24,120 bases of DNA, from positions 1-24,120 of the forward strand of contig WAOU01000071.1 in the NCBI GenBank assembly GCA_015521095.1. Direction: 5' to 3'. The stretch comes from Desulfurococcales archaeon. GTDB taxonomy: Archaea > Thermoproteota > Thermoprotei_A > Sulfolobales > Acidilobaceae. The position numbers and the translations under genes were made by a program. Below, piece after piece: positions 21,492 to 24,120 of this stretch (position 1 is its first letter; each line of letters begins with the position of its first letter). The notes below the pieces were generated by a model. The model ran no database searches. It was not told the origin of the DNA and worked only from the letters and a program-made list of their open reading frames with translations.

Positions 21492-23243
21492 ATGGCTGAA
21501 GACAAGTACCAAAAAGTACTGGAGCTTGCTAAAAGAAGAGGCTTCTTCTGGCCTAGCTATGAAATATACGGTGGCGTAGCAGGATTCTACGATATGGGCC
21601 CATATGGAATACTCCTCAAGAATAGGATAATAGAGAAGTGGAGACAATACTTTGTACGAGATCACAGCAACTATGTGATTGAGATCGAGAGCCCAATAAT
21701 TGGGCCCTCAAAAGTATACGAGGCAAGTGGCCACGTCGAAAACTTCACTGATCCAATAGTCGAATGCACAAGGTGCGGCAGAAAATTCAGGGCAGATCAT
21801 CTTATCAAGGATAAGCTCGGAATAGATGTCGAAGGCCTCTCACCAATGGAGATGACTAGAATCATTAAAGAAAACAATATCAAATGCCCCGTATGTGGTG
21901 GAGAACTCGGAGAAGTGAAAACATTCAACCTACTGTTCAAGACCCACATTGGTCCTTATGAGGGAAACATAGGCTACTTTAGACCAGAGCTCGCACAGGG
22001 TATGTTTGTCGCGTTCAAACGCGTCTACGAAGTTATGAGATCACGCATGCCTCTGGGCATCGCGCAGGTTGGCAGAGTAGGAAGAAACGAGATAAGCCCG
22101 CGCCAGGCTATGATGCGTTTACGAGAGTTCACCATAATGGAGATGGAGTACTTTATTGATCCAGAGGACAACGAGAAAAGCTGTCCGTTCTTCGAGAGAC
22201 ATGCTAGTACCAAGATAAGGATACTCCCGTACAAGTATAAGGTAGAAGAACGCGACCCCGAGGAAGTAACTGTAAGAGAAGCAGTAGAAGAAAAACTCAT
22301 ACTGCATCCATGCCTCGGCTATTGGATGGCTGTTAGCAACGAGTTTATTGCTTCACTGGGTATCCCGAGGAACGAGATATATTTCGAAGAGAAGGGCCCT
22401 CATGAAAGAGCACACTACTCTAGTCAAACCTTCGACCAGCTAGTCAGAGTCTCACGATGGGGCTGGGTTGAAGTCTCTGGGCACAGTTACAGAGGAGACT
22501 ACGATCTTAGCAGGCACATGCAATACAGCGGACAGGATCTGACGGTCTTCAAGCCATTCGATGAGCCAAAGATCGTCGAGAAAACTCGGTACGTAGTAGA
22601 TAAATCTTATATCGGGAGAACCTTCAGGTCAGAGGCTAAGAAAGTGTTCGAGTTACTAGCCAATATTCCTGAAGAGGAGCTAAAGAATGCTTATCTACAA
22701 AAGAAGCCTCTGAAGGTAGGAGACTACGAAATACCGCCCAATGCAATCCTAGAGTACAAGACACGAGAAAAGATCACTGGCAAGAAGTATATTCCTCACG
22801 TGATTGAACCCTCCTTCGGAGTAGAAAGAGTAACATATGTAGTATTCGAACATGCATACCGAGAAAAAGAAGGGAGAATAATATTATCACTACCAAGAGA
22901 TATAGCTCCTGTCCAAGCCGTAGTCTTACCACTTATCGAGAAAGACGACGACTTAAGAAAAACAGCCCTAGAAATATACGATAATCTGAGAAGAGCAGGA
23001 TTCTACGTACTATATGATGATAGTGGTAGTATTGGAAGACGATACGCAAGATACGATGAAATCGGTGTTCCTGCCGCAATAACAGTAGATTATCAAACCC
23101 TCGAAGACAGTACAGTGACCCTTAGAGACAGAGACTCATGGCGCCAGGTAAGAATACCAATAGCCTCTATCGTCGATATACTTAGAAAGTTCATATACTC
23201 TGGCGAGGAAATAGATAAACTCGGCACACCGATAAATGCATAG
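21492..23243 (+). CDS. glyS: Glycyl-tRNA synthetase, archaeal/eukaryotic class II type
   Basis: 583 residues from ATG 21492 (GAGAGG about 10 nt upstream); an open extension to ATG 21405 is rejected because it lies upstream of the TATA box and does not resemble the family. Class II motif 1 follows MGPYGILLKNRI. A zinc site uses C92, C95, C132 and C135. Motif 2 is at RNEISPRQAMMRLREFTIMEMEYF, motif 3 near SFGVERVTY. The C-terminal anticodon-binding domain begins around PVQAVVLPL. It charges tRNA-Gly in the cytoplasm as a homodimer. The stop overlaps upstream in-frame codons of the next gene but not its predicted start. Confidence 0.95.
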   Translation: MAEDKYQKVLELAKRRGFFWPSYEIYGGVAGFYDMGPYGILLKNRIIEKWRQYFVRDHSNYVIEIESPIIGPSKVYEASGHVENFTDPIVECTRCGRKFRADHLIKDKLGIDVEGLSPMEMTRIIKENNIKCPVCGGELGEVKTFNLLFKTHIGPYEGNIGYFRPELAQGMFVAFKRVYEVMRSRMPLGIAQVGRVGRNEISPRQAMMRLREFTIMEMEYFIDPEDNEKSCPFFERHASTKIRILPYKYKVEERDPEEVTVREAVEEKLILHPCLGYWMAVSNEFIASLGIPRNEIYFEEKGPHERAHYSSQTFDQLVRVSRWGWVEVSGHSYRGDYDLSRHMQYSGQDLTVFKPFDEPKIVEKTRYVVDKSYIGRTFRSEAKKVFELLANIPEEELKNAYLQKKPLKVGDYEIPPNAILEYKTREKITGKKYIPHVIEPSFGVERVTYVVFEHAYREKEGRIILSLPRDIAPVQAVVLPLIEKDDDLRKTALEIYDNLRRAGFYVLYDDSGSIGRRYARYDEIGVPAAITVDYQTLEDSTVTLRDRDSWRQVRIPIASIVDILRKFIYSGEEIDKLGTPINA

Positions 23244-23271
23244 GCTTCCTAGCCGAATAGGGTGTCATGAT

Positions 23272-23679
23272 ATGGAAAAGAAAAAACAGCCTGGAGAACA
23301 GGAAGAGGTCCCAAAGCTCGAGAAGCCTAACCTACCTCGCATGCTTGCAGTCATCCCACCAGCTTCAGCCATAAAGGCTAGGCCCAAAAAAGTGACTGAG
23401 AAAAGAATAAGGCTAAAGTATGACTATAGTCTGGAGCCTGAAGAGGCAAAGATAAGCCCCTCATTAGCAAGGGAACTTGGCATAACTGAACTGCTAGAGA
23501 TAACAGTTGCAGGCAGACATAGGTTCGCGTTCAAAGCCATAATAGATGAGGAAGTTGAAGAAAACAGAGTCCATGTAAACCCCGATCTCATGGAAGAACA
23601 TGGAATAAGCGATAACAGCATAGCCACTGTTCGACCATATAAGGGCTCCGAGAAGCTTGGCGTGCGGCTTTCCGTCTAG
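23272..23679 (+). CDS. Unknown soluble protein downstream of glyS
   Basis: I do not recognise this 135-residue protein. The first 45 residues are Lys/Glu/Pro-rich and probably unstructured. The remainder alternates short strands with ISPSLARELGI and VNPDLMEEHGI, two similar segments spaced about 40 residues apart. This internal repeat would fit a double-psi or swapped-hairpin beta barrel such as seen in AAA ATPase N-domains, but that is a guess. ATG 23272 has GGGTG 7 nt upstream; the longer in-frame start 23236 would overlap glyS. The 28-bp spacing suggests co-transcription with glyS. Confidence 0.65.
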   Translation: MEKKKQPGEQEEVPKLEKPNLPRMLAVIPPASAIKARPKKVTEKRIRLKYDYSLEPEEAKISPSLARELGITELLEITVAGRHRFAFKAIIDEEVEENRVHVNPDLMEEHGISDNSIATVRPYKGSEKLGVRLSV

Positions 23680-23721
23680 CACTGTCTTCTCTTGTAAAGA
23701 TTTCTTCTTTATAACAAAAAG

Positions 23722-23750
23722 AATTTTTATTAATTATAATTTATAATTAT
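23722..23750. promoter_or_regulatory. 29-bp pure A/T tract, probable promoter region
   Basis: Every base here is A or T, and the tract contains several TATA-like registers (TTATAATTTATAAT-type). It lies about 65-90 bp before the last gene, so either it or the AAAAATATAT block around 23755-23764 could drive it. It is the most A/T-rich spacer in the window. Confidence 0.45.
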
Positions 23751-23813
23751 CTACAAAAATATATCCCCATAAAACAACTTTCTCAAAATAAGGCAACAGA
23801 AGGTTGATACACT

Positions 23814-24120
23814 ATGAAACAGGAAGAAATGCTACGCTACGCAATATCTATAACTGCAAACAACCTAGAAGAACTACTAGGAGTATCAGAGACCCTATCA
23901 AAAATAATCCTAGACACAGCAGATCCCGCCACAATTGAAAGCATCAACAAACTACTCCTAAACGCGATAGGATTAAGAGAAAAAATAATCGAGGTAATGG
24001 AACTAGCTCAAAATATAATAGAAAACAGTAATGAACTAGACTATGAGCTTCTCGCCGACCTATACACCATAGCAGGCTACTACGCGATGGAAGGCTACAA
24101 AACCGATAAAAACAGTATTA
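23814..24120 (+). CDS. Unknown helical protein, 3' truncated by window edge
   Basis: The frame opens at ATG 23814 and runs to the end of the window without a stop; 102 codons are visible. AAGGTTGAT about 7 nt upstream resembles the ribosome-binding site consensus. The visible part is almost entirely amphipathic helix, Leu/Ile/Glu/Asn-rich, with no cysteine and no membrane segment, as in a helical repeat or coiled-coil protein. I do not recognise it. Codon use is regular for this genome (CTA, ATA, AGA), supporting a true gene. Confidence 0.6.
   Translation, partial: MKQEEMLRYAISITANNLEELLGVSETLSKIILDTADPATIESINKLLLNAIGLREKIIEVMELAQNIIENSNELDYELLADLYTIAGYYAMEGYKTDKNSI

Noticed and set aside
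1..24120. CRISPR arrays, insertion sequences, rRNA genes, integrase or att sites
   Set aside because: I saw no regularly spaced direct repeats, transposase or integrase motifs, or rRNA sequence. None of the three tRNA genes is followed by an obvious repeated 3' fragment of itself.

Overview
The window reads as chromosomal DNA of a hyperthermophilic archaeon of the Thermoproteota (Crenarchaeota), most likely Desulfurococcales-like. The evidence is a crenarchaeal-type eL13 ribosomal protein, archaeal RNA polymerase subunits Rpo11 and Rpo12, an exosome Csl4 subunit, diphthamide enzyme Dph2, eIF1, geranylgeranyl-reductase lipid genes, tRNA genes with bulge-helix-bulge introns and encoded CCA ends, and arginine/isoleucine codons dominated by AGA/AGG/ATA. 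I cannot name the species.

Layout. 1-471 is the 3' end of a THUMP-type RNA methyltransferase gene. 523-1167 is a tRNA-Asp(GTC) gene interrupted by a 567-nt intron that encodes a single-motif LAGLIDADG homing endonuclease; this is the most remarkable element of the window. A Clp1-like polynucleotide kinase (1270-2487), a small cupin and a membrane-anchored, sequon-rich protein follow on the plus strand. From 8558 down to 3600 runs a long minus-strand information-processing cluster: a membrane protein, dph2, a METTL5-like methyltransferase, csl4, a DUF2067-like protein, rpo11, an unknown six-cysteine protein and upp. Ribosomal protein uL16 (L10e), tRNA-Asn, a small HTH-like protein and tRNA-Trp (with a non-canonical intron) follow, also on the minus strand. 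10321-10441 is GC-rich and foldable and may be an undescribed ncRNA.

10479-14981 holds a Nudix hydrolase and a HAD phosphatase that overlap tail to tail, an Ncs6/TtuA-type tRNA thiolase, eL13, myo-inositol-1-phosphate synthase divergent from a PadR-type regulator with which it may share a TATA region, a long inverted repeat, and a small HTH-like protein. 14983-17682 is aconitase, divergent from eIF1. 18231-20089 is a two-gene lipid operon (geranylgeranyl reductase plus CDP-alcohol phosphotransferase). Rpo12, an agmatinase-family ureohydrolase, glycyl-tRNA synthetase, an unknown conserved-looking protein and a truncated helical protein complete the window.

Functionally this is core-genome DNA: RNA modification and decay, transcription, translation and ether-lipid headgroup synthesis (inositol-phosphate synthase, a CDP-alcohol phosphotransferase and a lipid-chain reductase lie within 8 kb). 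The only clear mobile element is the tRNA-Asp intron. Its length is an exact multiple of three and the endonuclease frame meets the 3' splice site on a codon boundary, so the frame could continue across the junction of a circularised intron.
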